A stretch of 64,000 bases of DNA from Pohlia nutans. Lineage: Eukaryota; Streptophyta; Bryopsida; Bryales; Mniaceae. The notes beneath the pieces are model-generated. The model saw only the letters and a list, made by a program, of their open reading frames with translations, ran no database searches and had not been told where the DNA came from. Where the stretch lies: contig CM040096.1 of NCBI GenBank assembly GCA_022496805.1, positions 10,107,501 to 10,171,500 of the forward strand, given 5' to 3'. Position 1 is the first letter of the stretch; every line of letters starts with the position of its first letter. Of the stretch, positions 10,293 through 22,290 are shown piece by piece. Made by a program: the position numbers and the translations under genes.

Positions 10293-11136
10293 CCTTTTTG
10301 TGCCTATGTGACCAGTAAGTGGTCACTAGGTCTGAAGTTCTGAAGTTCAGACAACGGATTGAGATGGTTCACAAATTTTACAGCATCTCATTTTCCGGTG
10401 TCAGAAGTTTAGATGTGTAACTTTTGATTCTGCACATGATGCAAAAATTATATTTGGAATTGGATTTTCTTAGATATCCAAACACCTATTTTCAAAGCAC
10501 CAAAAAAATTGCAAATTCCTCACAATACATCAAATACTTACAAATACAATACATGTACTATGTGGTATTTCTTGTGTTTGGAAGTTTGTTATCTTGTATT
10601 TATTTTTCGGATTGTGTTCTCTTGTTCATGTTCCATTAGTGTATGTATTCTGATCTTGATCAATGTACCAACTCCTTTCATATTTTAACTTATAAATTAT
10701 TGTCCTAAACTGTAGATGGATAAGTCACTCTCACTTATAAAATTCACAATAATTATGTGTGAGTCCGTTCTTGACATGAAAGATTGCTATGGAGAGGTGT
10801 TGACATGTAGGTCATGGTTGAATCTCTTCACTTTCATTTTTGAAAATTTAACCCAAATTCTATTTAACTTTGAAATCACACACCTTCCAAAATCTCATTT
10901 TTGAGTGTGCATGATACGATTCAAAGACATACTATAATCTTCCAATCCAAGGGCTTGATCTTACTAAGGTTTAACCAACATTTGTTTTATTAAGCTATGC
11001 TTGTATTTATATGCTTAAATATATACTAGTAATAGTATCCCTACTTTAAACACACAAATCTTTTTTCTTTAATTTTAAAATCATCAGAATTTTGTGGCTT
11101 CTCACTGAATAGGACTAAGTAGTAAAGGGTTTAGGG
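10293..11136 (+). mobile_element. TTAA (piggyBac-like) MITE, 800-bp family
   Basis: Flanked by TTAA at 10289-10292 and 11137-11140. The left end, CCTTTTTGTGCC, is followed by the palindrome GTGACCAGTAAGTGGTCAC. The right end contains CCCTTTACTACTTAGTCC when reverse-complemented. The body aligns along its length with the copies at 23236 and 56490. It is non-coding. Confidence 0.75.
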
Positions 11137-11140
11137 TTAA

Positions 11141-12200
11141 AGAAGTGGAATCAACTACTGCGGAGTAGTGCGAGTGTGGGGTGATGGGGCGGGCCGGTGC
11201 GGGGTGTAGGTGCAGTATATTCACTGAATATTCTTTGAATATTCGCCGACATTAGCCAAAATATTCTTTAAATCCCAAATTTAAAACCCTAAACCCCCAA
11301 ACTGCCATGTGGCACTACTGACGGGCATAATATTCCGCACCCGCACCCGCACTCTGCACCCCAAATTATGCACAAAATGTTATGTTGAGGTGCAATTCGA
11401 GTAAAAGTTGTTGAATAGCTTGGAGCACACTTTGGTTGGATAAACTTCAACTTATATACCCCCGACTCTAAATCCCCCTCGACGTTAATGCAAGAGGACA
11501 AAACTTGCCCCCTATTTTGTGCATGGAGGAGCCTACCTTAAAAAATAACCCCCTCTTCCAACGGTTTAAAATTCCCGAGGGTAACTTCCTAGACTAAATT
11601 GGCGCCGTAGGCCCGCAAATTTGCAAAAAGTTTGCCAAAAATGACCCTAGGGTGTCCAAAATAGAAATTTCAGAAAACGGGGCCCATGGGTGAATAGTGC
11701 TTGCATTTACATCGAGCGGGGATTTAGAGTTGGGGCTTACATACAGCTTCTGGCCTAATGAGTTCCTTGAGAGCTTTCATGACTGTAGTACTTTCAATCA
11801 GGGATTTAATTGCATGACATGAGTAGACTGACAAGGTATAATAAATTATCAAATGATCGACCCAGTACGTGTGGTTACTTGTTGTCGAAGCTTGAAGGCT
11901 TGACGTACAGTACGCTCTTGTTCCTGTGGTCAAGCCAAATCATAGAGCCGGCCAGCCGGGTCCCAGCCCGTTGGAGAGTTTGCACCAAACGGTTTCCATG
12001 TCGAAATCGTCCCCGGCTCAACATCACATCTGTAGCATCAATTCACTGGCAATTCAGTTACATTTCCATTATAATTTCTACAGAAACCCAAACACAGCAT
12101 TTCACATGATTGTCCAGTTCATGGTTGTCAGTCATTCAACTAATTCCAATTTTGCCAATCTAGGGATCCTCTAAACTTGAAACTAAGGTAGGAGCACCCA
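11141..12200. other. Intergenic, with a local GC-rich inverted repeat
   Basis: A GTGGGGTG/GGTGCGGGGTG-rich stretch at 11166-11210 is matched in inverted sense by CCGCACCCGCACCCGCAC at about 11335-11370, giving a possible foldback of about 200 bp. I see no gene; the short ORFs are on both strands and lack recognisable motifs. Confidence 0.4.
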
Positions 12201-12629
12201 ATTCTGATAGGTGTTCTCTACATCTTATGTAGCTCATTAATGCGTTTCTATTTTCAACGCCAATCTGACAGAGGGCCAGATGCCCCTTTTCACCCCGCCG
12301 GCAGTCTACAGTAAGAAATATATATACAGCTATCCAAAAACACTGCAATTCAACCACACTAGTGTTTCGCAGTGTTTCAGTGTTTTAGTGTTTCAGCGTT
12401 TCAATGTTTCAGTAAATCACCGATGCATCCATGGGGCCCGTCTTGGTTTTCATCCACTGCCCCGATTTACTTCATGCTACAGTAAAACCGCAACCCTCTG
12501 CATGAAACATTGTTGTGCATGCCAATGTCAGATGACAAGAATAAGGCCGAGTGGAGTTATCCCATAAGGTTTGTGCCATTCACAATCAAAGTGAGGGTAT
12601 ATAGTGTTGTGGGTTCGAAGAGAGAAACA

Positions 12630-12664
12630 CAACTTTATTGACCTTTTGGTTAAGATCAAGTGTA
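12630..12664 (+). other. U2 snRNA-like 5' segment in the left MULE arm
   Basis: CCTTTTGGTTAAGATCAAGT differs at one base from the conserved U2 snRNA segment CCUUUUGGCUAAGAUCAAGU. The preceding AACTTTATTGA also resembles the U2 5' end (ACCUUUCUCGG). Similarity stops before the branch-site pairing region, so this is a fragment and not a gene. Its inverted twin is at 13180-13213. Confidence 0.5.
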
Positions 12665-13179
12665 AATATAATTTGCAACCTTTGTCTTCAAGGTTCACCT
12701 AATTTGCATTAGATTATGAAGTATAAAAGTTGAAGACAGTTTTTCGTAGGAAAGTTCGTACAACTCCATGACATGTTGACAACCCTGTTTCACTACTGCT
12801 AGTGGGACCTGACTAGAAGAATTATCTGGCCTGCCCAATCACAACATAGGAGATAATGGGTCCACTCAGCAGTCAGCTCGATGATCTCGAACAGAAGCTC
12901 GCAAGGTCAGCTTGAATCCAAACTTGATAGTCTTTGATCATGAGTGAACAAACACATATTGAGTATGAGAATTAATGTAGAGACAAATTATTGGTAGGCC
13001 TTGACGCTCAAAGTGAAGTAAATGTGAAGTAAACGTCGACACGATTTCCGACTGAGAGTGCGTTGTCTGTAAGGAGTGAGAAGTCGGCCAAGTTGAAGAC
13101 AGTTTTTGTAGAACTTTTGTACTTCATAATCTAATGCAAATTAGGTGAACCTTGAAGACAAAGGTTGCAAATTATATTT

Positions 13180-13213
13180 ACACTTGATCTTAACCAAAAG
13201 GTCAATAAAGTTG
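13180..13213 (-). other. U2 snRNA-like 5' segment in the right MULE arm
   Basis: Reverse complement of the left-arm segment, sharing the same single change in the U2-like core. It was therefore copied with the arm. Confidence 0.5.
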
Positions 13214-13678
13214 TGTTTCTCTCTTTGAACCCACAACACTATATACCCTCACTTTGATTGTGAATGGCACAAACCTTATGGGATAACTCCACTCGGCCTT
13301 ATTCTTGTCATCTGACATTGGCATGCACAACAATGTTTCATGCAGAGGGTTGCGGTTTTACTGTAGCATGAAGTAAATCGGGGCAGTGGATGAAAACCAA
13401 GACGGGCCCCATGGATGCATCGGTGATTTACTGAAACATTGAAACGCTGAAACACTAAAACACTGAAACACTGCGAAACACTAGTGTGGTTGAATTGCAG
13501 TGTTTTTGGACAGCTGTATATATATTTCTTACTGTAGACTGCCGGCGGGGTGAAAAGGGGCATCTGGCCCTCTGTCAGATTGGCGTTGAAAATAGAAACG
13601 CATTAATGAGCTATATAAGATGTAGAGAACACCATTCTGATAGTGTATCCAATGTCAATAATTTTTAGACACAACATT

Positions 13679-13778
13679 CATTCTAGAACGCAAATCTAAG
13701 CACATCAAAGAGCCTTTATTGTTTGTTGACAAAAATGATAAGCTATCTATGGTCTACTTAGATTTACGTTCTAGAATG
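13679..13778. repeat. Short foldback of about 100 bp
   Basis: CATTCTAGAACGCAAATCTA on the left is mirrored by TAGATTTACGTTCTAGAATG on the right with one mismatch. No clear target duplication; possibly a mini-MITE. Confidence 0.6.
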
Positions 13779-13950
13779 ACTACCATGTATAGAAGTTATT
13801 GGCATTGGGTACACTGTTGGAATTGGGTACTCCTTCCTTATGTAGAAAATTCATTGGAGTGCATGATTGCATTGCATACATTGTCATTTGAAATGAGTCC
13901 ACATACGGTAGTAACTACACTACTTTTTTTTACACTAATTGATTTAAAAA

Positions 13951-14075
13951 GGCTATAACTTTTAATGCAACATGAATATTTTTACCAACTATGTTTATAG
14001 AGTTCCACCTATATGTATAGTTTCAATATCTTTTTTCTTGGTAAAAATATTCATGTCATGTAAAAAGTTATAGCC
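13951..14075. repeat. Hairpin MITE of about 125 bp
   Basis: The arms start GGCTATAACTTTT and run inward to ATGAATATTTTTACCAA, with a loop of about 50 bp. The outward ends are AGGCTATAAC in both arms. Target duplication not resolved. Confidence 0.6.
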
Positions 14076-14178
14076 TCAAGCAAATAGGTAGTGTGGGTGG
14101 CACTATTAGCAAAAAGTAGCGTACGGGTGTGACCATGTGCCATTGGCCCAAATTTCTTTGTGATTTAGTCATGCTTAT

Positions 14179-14231
<53 letters not shown>

Positions 14232-14236
14232 AATAA
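14179..14236. repeat. Compound microsatellite (CATA)n(CA)n(TA)n
   Basis: Consecutive runs of CATA, CA and TA dinucleotides. Confidence 0.95.
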
Positions 14237-14626
14237 AAGAATAAATTGTTCATAATTTAATTCTATTTGTGGTGACAATATTCAATTAAAAATCCACAAC
14301 TTTCACACCATAGATTCAAAAGCTACAAAACGACTTTGGTGCATCCCTTCTCGTCAAAAGCTTTCGGATGATACCAAGAACATGTCCAGTGGACGCACAG
14401 TGAGGAAGATCTCAATGTAACATACATAACAAACAAATCAAACAAAACAAAAGAACTATCTTCTTAAATAGTCGTTCTACAACGCATACTACTGGGCTGA
14501 CCGTGTATTCTACGTCCTACTACAACTCCACAATCAAGCTCTCCACCGTATAGTCAAGGCTTTCAAGTAAGAATAATGATATTGTCGCATTCAACACTTA
14601 CTTGGACCCCTCGATCAGCTTGATAT

Positions 14627-14803
14627 CATAGGGAGAGATAAAGACATTTCCACATGAGATTTCATATGGGAAGTGGGACAAAATTTTCACAATTGTAACT
14701 TTCTTGGGATGATTGTAGTGTATTTTAGATCTAAGAAAGTTACAATTGTGGGAAATTTGTCCGCGTTTCCCATATGGGAATCTTATATTTATCTCCCTCT
14801 GTA
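14627..14803. repeat. Foldback MITE of about 177 bp
   Basis: The left arm, from ATAGGGAGAGATAAA through TTTCATATGGGAA to CACAATTGTAACTTTCTT, is matched inverted by AAGAAAGTTACAATTGTG, then TTTCCCATATGGGAA, then TTTATCTCCCTCTGTAT. Arms are about 75 bp around a loop of about 25 bp, with no ORF. Target duplication uncertain. Confidence 0.65.
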
Positions 14804-14998
14804 TTCTCATGCATCTTTTAACCTTTCCTTTTTTAGTTAGCGGGACTCAAGACACATGCATTTGTGCGCAGATGGAACAAAGGTCTATACTCTATCGCTA
14901 AAGAATGGGGATTTGAGTTGGCATTGTAATGGTGTAGAGGCTTGTTGAGATTGGACATCATTATGTGTTCTACGCAAGTTGGTGTTGTGCTTCCTACA

Positions 14999-15416
14999 GG
15001 TGTCATCGACCGGGGGCATTCATCTCTTCCTTGACAAACGGCTTGGGCGGCAACATGATCGCCTTCATCTTCGACCTGGTGCTGCTGTACACAGGGAACT
15101 TTGTTCAATTCACTAGGAAGTAAACATTACTGCCAAACTGCTGTTTATAGCAAGTTTTTCAAGTGGTTGTTCAATTTAGCAAGTGATTACCAAGAATTCA
15201 CCATCGTTCTTGTACCCTTTACTGCCTAGTAATATGCTCAGGGTTCCTTGTGGTAGACTTTGATTGCCGCAGCCGGAGCAGCCGCCAACTCACAATCCAT
15301 TTGGCGGAAGACAGTTTATGCGACTCTCTACTTGGAATTTGCTGTGTCACTCCTGGTCTTCGCATTGCTGGCCACTGGAATATTTCTCGAATTGAAATTC
15401 AGGCATTCAACAGGTA
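14999..15416 (+). pseudogene. Broken membrane-protein fragment, possibly CASP-like (MARVEL family)
   Basis: Two GC-richer coding-like blocks occur. The first follows a TTCCTACAG acceptor near 14999 and reads ...SSLTNGLGGNMIAFIFDLVLLYTG, then a stop at about 15119. The second, from about 15254, reads TLIAAAGAAANSQSIWRK followed by a strongly hydrophobic helix VYATLYLEF...LLATGIFLEL, then a candidate GT donor at about 15416. A D...Y helix followed by an Ala-rich stretch and a final membrane helix resembles the last two segments of CASP-like four-helix proteins, but this is a weak family call. No splice pair joins the blocks in frame, and the first half of such a protein is missing, so this looks like a decayed copy. 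Confidence 0.35.
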
Positions 15417-15419
15417 TTG

Positions 15420-16798
15420 AAAGGGATCCCAATTCCAACTTATGAGTTGGAATTCTGTGATACAGGTAGTGCATTCTCTTCCCCAAATCATTTTCTGTTT
15501 CTTTGCACATTTACCCAATCGTAATGGACCCCAAAAATTTCAGGAAACAAGTTCCATGACAACTATGGCCAGAGGTAGCAAATCTAGGAGAAGTAAGCTG
15601 AAACACAATTGTGTACATCCATGTCTTCTAAGTATTTTATTTAATTGTGCACAGTACTAGTAGGTGCGGAAATTTTCTGAATACTGGAATTTAGTTGTTC
15701 TAGAAAATTGGTAAAGAAAATTTGTAGGAAGAAATGATGTAGCAGGGTAGTTGCACACTACGGTGTCCTTCTTTTTCAGTCACGTTTGTAGTTTTTGACC
15801 CTTTTCTACCTTCTAAGCTATATAAAGGATGATTTGATGATACTAAACTTGTGAAACTGTGAAAAGTGAGTAAAATATATACCTAAAAAACAAAATATGA
15901 TGTCAAAATTTGAAAAATGCATTGCTAAATTGAAGAACCTTGTGCTTTTCTTTTGTGTCACAAAACACACTTTTTTACGTATGTAGACTGTTTGCAATGC
16001 TATTTTTGGATTTTGAACTTCAAACTCTCTAAATGTATTGGAGTTTAGTTTTAAAACTTATTTCCACAAATTTTGGTACATAAATATGTTTTATATTGAT
16101 TTGAACTTAAAATAGAAATTTCTTAGCATTTTGGCTTTCTTAAGCATGATAGAGAAGATTAAAGTTATTTCGAATTCATCATAATAATCTAAATAAGATA
16201 TTACATATGGGCCTCAAGTTGGAATTACAAAAAAAATTATAAATCACACTTCATTTTTCTATTTTAGTTGTGTTTTGTTTAAAAATGTACTTTCATAAAG
16301 TCATATTTTTTAATATATAACCTTAAAGCAAACACAAAAATGTTTATTTAGGTTGAGTATACTTCAATCTCACCAACTATCCATTTTTTTTTAATGTTAT
16401 TTATCACCGATTAGTTCTAATACATTTTCAAAAAGAGACATTTTTAACAAAATGTAAAGCAGGCTAGAATGTGCTGTGTCATTTTGACATTGAAGTAGGA
16501 CACTGTACCATGCAACTACCCAGCATATCAACAATAAGGCTTCCATAAATGCGGCTGAGGTCATAATCACCGGCAGCACTCAATGAAAGCTTTGAAAATT
16601 TGCTGCCCTTCAAATTCATGCTAGTTTTTGCACCTCCCAAATGAAACCTGCTAATCAAATCCATTCAACTCACAAAACGCAAATCTGTGTTGTGGCCATC
16701 AAAGGAGATGAACTTTTCTGTTTGTAATTTTCATGGGTTAATGCATTTAAATTTTATTCTTTTTATTTTTTTCAATGAGAGCAAGGAAGCCTACATAG
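15420..16798. other. Intergenic, no gene recognised
   Basis: AT-rich; short ORFs only, no repeat boundaries found. Confidence 0.4.
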
Positions 16799-16800
16799 TA

Positions 16801-17038
16801 CTCCCTCCGTTTTATAGTAAGAGTCCACTTTTTTGTCGTGTTTTAACTTAACGCTTTTATCGCTAAAAAAATTCGTCTCAATATTCCCAAAATGGTCTAA
16901 CTTCAATAGTTTTGTGTCACTCATTGTCCACCCTGTTTGAAGTGGACAATGCTCACGTTTGAAGTATAAAACAAAGGACAAAAACTAGGAAAAAAATAAT
17001 GCCAAAAAAGGCGGACTCTTATTATGAAACGGAGGGAG
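16801..17038. mobile_element. Stowaway MITE (Tc1/mariner)
   Basis: The ends CTCCCTCCGTTTTATAGTAA and, reverse-complemented, CTCCCTCCGTTTCATAATAA are flanked by TA on both sides (16799-16800, 17039-17040). The CTCCCTCCGTTT terminus is the classic plant Stowaway signature. 238 bp, non-coding. A related copy in the opposite orientation is at 37173-37422. Confidence 0.95.
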
Positions 17039-17040
17039 TA

Positions 17041-18276
17041 ACAGAATAAGGGTATGTTTTCATTGTGAACCTATTCACACATAGGAAGTACACAAGTCCT
17101 TGAGTACATGAGCTGCTGGAATCCGTGACTAGCTCTCAACTGCTTGCCTTCAATTGAGTACTGCAGTAGTGATAATATACACATTCACATCCTGAAGATT
17201 TCATCAAAAAGCATATGCGTTTTCATAGCATACACTTAGATCTATAATTTCAATGAGGTGGACTCTAAACTTAGAAAATTTATGGTCAACGTTAGTCTTG
17301 GAGACTTAGGCAGATGTGACATTTCTTAACCAACCTTAGTCCATTCAACTGACCAGCAAAACTAATCAAGCAATAACTACAGTAAGTGCGTTTCAATCCT
17401 GCTAGGTATAGTCATAACCTCAATGCAGGTGTCCACACACTTTGAATATGAATAGCACAGTTATGTCTCGCAATCTTGTCCTTTTGATGTTATGGACTAG
17501 ATAAGGTTCAAAAGCCACGAGGTTGAGATTATAATATCAAGTTGTTCTGCACAATCAAAAATGTCAATTCAAAACTTTTTGGTTGATCCAAGGATTTAAT
17601 AGAAGGATTTTGGATTACAGTCCTCTTTTGACATGCCAATGAGACAGTGACAAGATTGTCTTGAATACTGTTCAAACTTGACATTATGGTGCCTTTTTGA
17701 AACTCTCAATCGAACATCAATTGAACAAGATCCTTAAAAAAACTCAAAAAACTTTCAACCTGTTACAAACATTGTTGTAGTGTTAAGTTCACTACAATTG
17801 TGTCAAACTTTGAAACAGGCTGAATGTTTTTGAGGCAAAGGCTAACTCTATATATTGATATCACAACCAATTTTGGAGTTCCAGAAGTGTGCTGAAAATA
17901 CTGGTGATTTCCATTTCCAACGAACTCTGCACAAGCTGCACCGTGACTATCTTCTGCTCCACAAAGTTGGATGTAAAAGCTAAGGTTTACCAGACACTAG
18001 TTACTGGATTCTACACTAGAGCAACAAAGGCTATAAGAATCTCTAGAAGAACAAAACAAACTATCCCTCCATGAATTTTTATATGAAACATAATAATTTT
18101 AATGCTCACCATCATTGCAGTAACCACCCAACTCTACACCAAGTCACTCTTTGGATTTGATGTCATACATCCCACACTCAAAGCTTGACTAGTTTAGGGT
18201 ACCTTTTGACGTGAAGTTTTTAAAAAAATGAAAGATTCTTCCATTTGATAAATTGGTGGAAATTCACGAAATTGGT
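17041..18276. other. Intergenic, no gene recognised
   Basis: Short ORFs only. A small inverted repeat, TTGTAGTG...CACTACAA, lies near 17774-17797 inside a longer imperfect stem delimited by AACCTGTT and AAACAGGCT. Confidence 0.4.
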
Positions 18277-18284
18277 ACTTTTTT

Positions 18285-18553
18285 CCCGGGGCTGCACTGT
18301 ACTAAACATGTACGAGTATACTGAGTGCACAGAAGGGGTATTAATCTAAACATTGCCATATTACGTATACATACAATAAACAGATTTAGAACTAAAAATA
18401 TTCACGTGTACTTACATTAAACATATATTTTAAACGGAATATATTTGTATACAGAGTTATTTAGACATATAACCTCTCGTATACAAGGAGGTTTTTAGAA
18501 GGGGTTATGAACGCACGGTGATTCTCAAACATAATGTAGAGTACACCCCCGGG
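18285..18553 (+). mobile_element. hAT-like MITE, 269 bp
   Basis: The ends CCCGGGGCTGCACTGTAC and, reverse-complemented, CCCGGGGGTGTACTCTAC are flanked by an 8-bp duplication with one mismatch (ACTTTTTT at 18277-18284, ACTTTTTC at 18554-18561). The body is highly similar to the copy at 28921-29190. An 8-bp duplication favours the hAT superfamily, although CCC-termini are unusual for hAT. Confidence 0.8.
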
Positions 18554-18583
18554 ACTTTTTCAAGCGGACGTATGGAAGCTTAA

Positions 18584-18823
18584 CCCCTAAGCGTCTAAAA
18601 CGCCCAATATGATCATCTACATCACTGAGCTTTGCATCGGTGGCATTTTCTCATTTTACCTTGGTTTTCTGATTGCAAGACATCATTTTAAAGCTCTTGT
18701 TCTATACTACAGGATCAACAGTGTCGATTGTGTCAATTTGAAAGTCATTTTCACACAAACAGATTATTTGAAGCAGGGGGTCCAATTTTCTATACTACAG
18801 AAAATACAGTGGACGCTTAGGGT
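18584..18823 (+). mobile_element. TTAA (piggyBac-like) MITE, 240 bp
   Basis: Flanked by TTAA at 18580-18583 and 18824-18827. The left end is CCCCTAAGCGTCTAAAACGC, with a GCGT-loop-ACGC palindrome; the right end, reverse-complemented, is ACCCTAAGCGTCCACTG. The right TSD is read inside GTTTAAA. Singleton in this window. Confidence 0.65.
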
Positions 18824-19195
18824 TTAAATCTATATCAGAACTAGTTTTTAGGGTTTCGTGCATGTAAATGTCACAATTTTGACGCTCTGAATTGCACCAA
18901 TTTAAAGAATTTGACCATCCTTACAAAGTTTTGAGGCGGAGGAAAATTTGCTATGACCAGCTCCATCAAATTCTTCCATAGCCATTGGTCCACGAGCTCT
19001 CAATGATGTTCCCATAAAATGGTTGCATGTCACTGGACCTCTCTTTCTGGTACTCTTGAATATTTGTTGGAAATGCACACTGCAACAGAATAAGACGGTG
19101 TCTTTGAGATCTTTCGGTCTTGGAGAAGAGCACGATAATTTGTACAACTTGACTTGTGAATTGCAGGCATCATTTTTTCTACTTTTGCATTAAGG

Positions 19196-19368
19196 TAGTA
19201 GTAGCAAAGGCGTTGCTTCTCACTCAGAATAGCGTCAGAGTTCATTGTACACACTTGTCCTACGTGTCGAATCACACTCACCAAGTCTTGAGCGCTTGGG
19301 CAGTGAGTGCAAAGTGGCGCCATTGGACTCACCTACCAAGTGAAAAGCGACGCCTTCTCCTTGTAGTG
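19196..19368 (+). mobile_element. CACTA-like MITE with one mutated terminus
   Basis: The 173-bp segment is about 90% similar, in the opposite orientation, to the MITE at 25074-25246. The right end, reverse-complemented, is CACTACAAGGAGAAGGCGTC. The left end reads TAGTAGTAGCAAAGG instead of CACTACTAGCAAAAG, and the 3-bp duplication is no longer visible. Confidence 0.7.
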
Positions 19369-19371
19369 GTA

Positions 19372-21346
19372 GAGGATACTATTTTACATCACTTTAAGCA
19401 TTTAAACCAATATGTGTGATTTTTGGATGATCACCATAGAGTTGTCGAGAGATCACTTTAGGTACAAGAGCCAATTTCGTTGAGATCAAATGTTTATCAC
19501 TGGATGAATTTCTTGTGCAATCATTCAAAATGGGAGGTAAGTTGTAGACCACTACAATTGAAGCGATGGTAGACAACCTCATTTCTGTTTAAAGTTCATT
19601 GACCATAAACATTTAGCGAAGTCATGCTTATAGCACTTGCTAATTGAAGGCCAATCAAGTGTTTTAGTAGAGATGGGTTGCTCTTGATAAGAGGGGTCAT
19701 TGATAGAGATGAGATCTAGTATAATCTCACTACTAAAATGGGTGTGCAAGAGATCATGGGGAAGGATCACACAAGCATCCGAGTGATCACATTAGAGGAA
19801 AGACTGTGAAGTGAAAGTACATGTCAATGGTTTATTAAAGCAAGTGGCTATCACTCTGAAGGAATGCATAACATTCTTTAGCTAGTAGTGCAACAAAATT
19901 TTTTGTTTGCGTAGAGAATCAACATTTGAACAAGGAATTGATGTGGAACATGTAGAAACTATTAAAATAAATAGAAGTTTGTTGAGCTACCAAGCCATAT
20001 TTAGCTAAAGATGGCTTTGATTCTCTAAAAGATTACAATTCCTACAACAATTTTGGCTTGTGATGCTGATTTCTAAGGGTGAACAATGGGGTTGCTAAAG
20101 AATATTATATGGCAAAAGGCTTTTTTTATTTTTGCAAGTCCATACCAAGGGTAAACCTCGCTAACTATGTTCTTGACATGGTTCTTGAGGCAAGGGTGAA
20201 CAAACTATCCAACAAACTTCTAATTGTCTCTGCCCCGCAAGGAGAGACTACGAAAACGCTTTGTTTTCAGGAATTACTGTGAATTACACGGCTGAACAGT
20301 AAAAACAAGTCGTAAAAATAAATATAGGATAACTACTAAGGTAGAGACTACATGACTAGCTGCTTGTTCATAATAGGCTCTACATAAGGTCCTTCTACTG
20401 TTGACCTCAGAACCTTCGCCACTATTCCCAAATCACTCTAGCAGATTCGGAATCATAAACAAGTCCACATCATCTTTAGGTAAAGATTGGGTAGTGAGAC
20501 ATTGTATTTAATGTTAAAAGCTTCTACAATGCTACTATTAAAAAGGGTGGACTCCACTAACTGCTAAAGAACCTTACATAGACGAGCGTCATGGTTATTA
20601 ATTTATTATTATGGAAGTAGATGAAATGAGATGGAAAATAAGGGTCGCTTTACATGACATGCCAAGGCCAATTTTTTGCTTTGACATGCGTGAATCTTTG
20701 TATGTGATTGGTTTATTCCATGAAATCAACCCCCAAGGCCTTTGCATAATGGAGTCAAAACCATTTCCCGAAATTCTTATTCTGATGGTCTGAAATTATA
20801 TTCTAATGTACTAAAGAAAAAATTTGACACAACCCCAAAAAAGAAAATTGGGTTGGACCAAATTGTAAACCCAATTCACTTCTCCTTGGGGCCGTGTCAA
20901 AGCTCCCTCCCTTCTTGGCATGAGCCACTATTTCCTGTGAATTGGAATTGATCTTGGCCCGTCATGTAAATCGGCCCTAAGAAGAATTATTTATGCAACT
21001 ACCGGTAGAGTAGGCCTGCGACAGAAGGAGTGTTGCTTGCTTCTTCTGCAATTGTCTTAATTAGCAATTAATTTACTTAATTAGCAGGCAATTTCGTAAA
21101 TATGAGTGAATGTAAAGACAATTATGAGACTAATCAATTCTTACGCCTTGTGAAACCTCAGCTCCAAGGTAAGATGACCATTGGATGAAACCAAGACGAA
21201 CGTTTCATGAACAAGCAACTACAGGCATGAGAGCAGTGATTTAAAAAAAATAAAAATCCAAGGGAGGTGCAAAAGCTGGTGCCAATGGCCGTGGGTGGCC
21301 AGCTATGCAAAATGCAGATGCAATGAGAAAATTTAAGAAAACTATC
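19372..21346. other. Intergenic, no gene recognised
   Basis: An ORF at 20079-20282 has a somewhat protein-like composition (MNNGVAKEYYMAKGFFYF...) but no motif I know. No repeat boundaries found in this 2-kb stretch. Confidence 0.4.
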
Positions 21347-21350
21347 TTAA

Positions 21351-21889
21351 CCCTTAAACGTACCACTCCTTTGTAGGAAAGTCAAACTACACAATTTAGC
21401 CTTCGAGATTTATCAAAATATATTTTGTAATATTTTTCATGCATGGAATCGAATGTTTCCTATCAGTCTTGAAATTTTCAGATTTTTTTGATTTAATACG
21501 GCCTTTTTAACAAATTTTTAAGTCAAATACTTCAAAAAATAATTTTTACTACAAAAAAGCTTTAAAAAAATAATTTTTTCTTGGGAGCAGGTACAAATTA
21601 CAATGGAGAATCACATGATATGTTTTCCATAGAAATTTTTTATTTAAATTTTGGAATTCGAAAGGTGAACATCCTATGTAGTGTAATTCAAACCTTGAGC
21701 TACAAAGCTTGCACAAGCAATAAAATACTCAATGATTGGAATTTTTAAGATTTGAAAAGTGGAGTTTGAACTAGACTTAATAAACTTCATTTTCTTAGTT
21801 GGGTGTATTAGCAACAAAAGTCGTCTTCAAGATCAAAATTGGGTTTGACCAACAAACGTCCAGAAACTGGATGCCTGGACGTTTAGGGG
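21351..21889 (-). mobile_element. TTAA (piggyBac-like) MITE, 539 bp
   Basis: Flanked by TTAA at 21347-21350 and 21890-21893. The left end is CCCTTAAACGTACC; the right end, reverse-complemented, is CCCCTAAACGTCCAGGC. The palindrome GTCCAGAAACTGGAT lies inside the right end only. Singleton; the TIR-only repeat at 21894-22290 starts immediately next to its right TTAA. Confidence 0.75.
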
Positions 21890-21893
21890 TTAA

Positions 21894-22290
21894 GGTAGGA
21901 TGTCCTAAAACCACCACCTCCCCCAATTATGACATGTAGACTTTTCTTGGGGCCACCACAGTTGAGACCCAAAACCACCAATTTCACTATTCAAGTAAAC
22001 CAATGGCACGCCAAGCATTGCGAAGAAATAGTTGGTGGTTTTGGGTATCATTATGAGTGAAAGTTAGTACCACATGATGTGGACATGGGGAAACCTAGAG
22101 GTTTGATTTGGGTCACATGATACTTTCCACTTTGGAATTTTGTATAAAATTGACAAATGCGAATTAGATGTTGCAAATTTTTGCAATCCTCATCAAAACC
22201 TATTTCGAATGCGATCATATTTTTTTTTGAATTTAGCACTGCCAAAAATAAGCCAGATTGCTTAAGTTGGTGGTTTTAGGACAATCAACC
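21894..22290 (-). mobile_element. 397-bp TIR element, GGTNGGAT-ended family, copy 1
   Basis: The ends GGTAGGATGTCCTAAAACCA and, reverse-complemented, GGTTGATTGTCCTAAAACCA enclose a body that matches 54634-55030 inverted along its full length, both copies being exactly 397 bp. The target duplication is not clear; TTA-like bases adjoin both ends. Superfamily undetermined. Confidence 0.7.

Larger units (their letters stand above)
12210..13633. mobile_element. MULE-like foldback element with about 0.5-kb terminal inverted repeats
   Basis: Both ends begin GGTGTTCTCTACATCTTAT, and the arms (about 12210-12733 and 13112-13633) are nearly identical in inverted orientation; the same 95-codon ORF appears on opposite strands in the two arms. 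A perfect 9-bp duplication, ATTCTGATA, flanks it (12201-12209, 13634-13642). Long arms plus a 9-bp duplication are typical of Mutator-like elements. The roughly 380-bp centre is unique in this window and could be captured host sequence. No MURA-type transposase is present. Confidence 0.85.

Noticed and set aside
12280..12567. Identical 95-codon ORFs on opposite strands at 12280-12567 and 13276-13563
   Set aside because: The identity comes from the inverted arms of a foldback transposon; nothing supports translation.
19030..19419. Similar ORFs at 19030-19419 and 24993-25349 suggesting a small protein family
   Set aside because: The shared part is exactly the 173-bp CACTA MITE, so this is non-coding repeat similarity.
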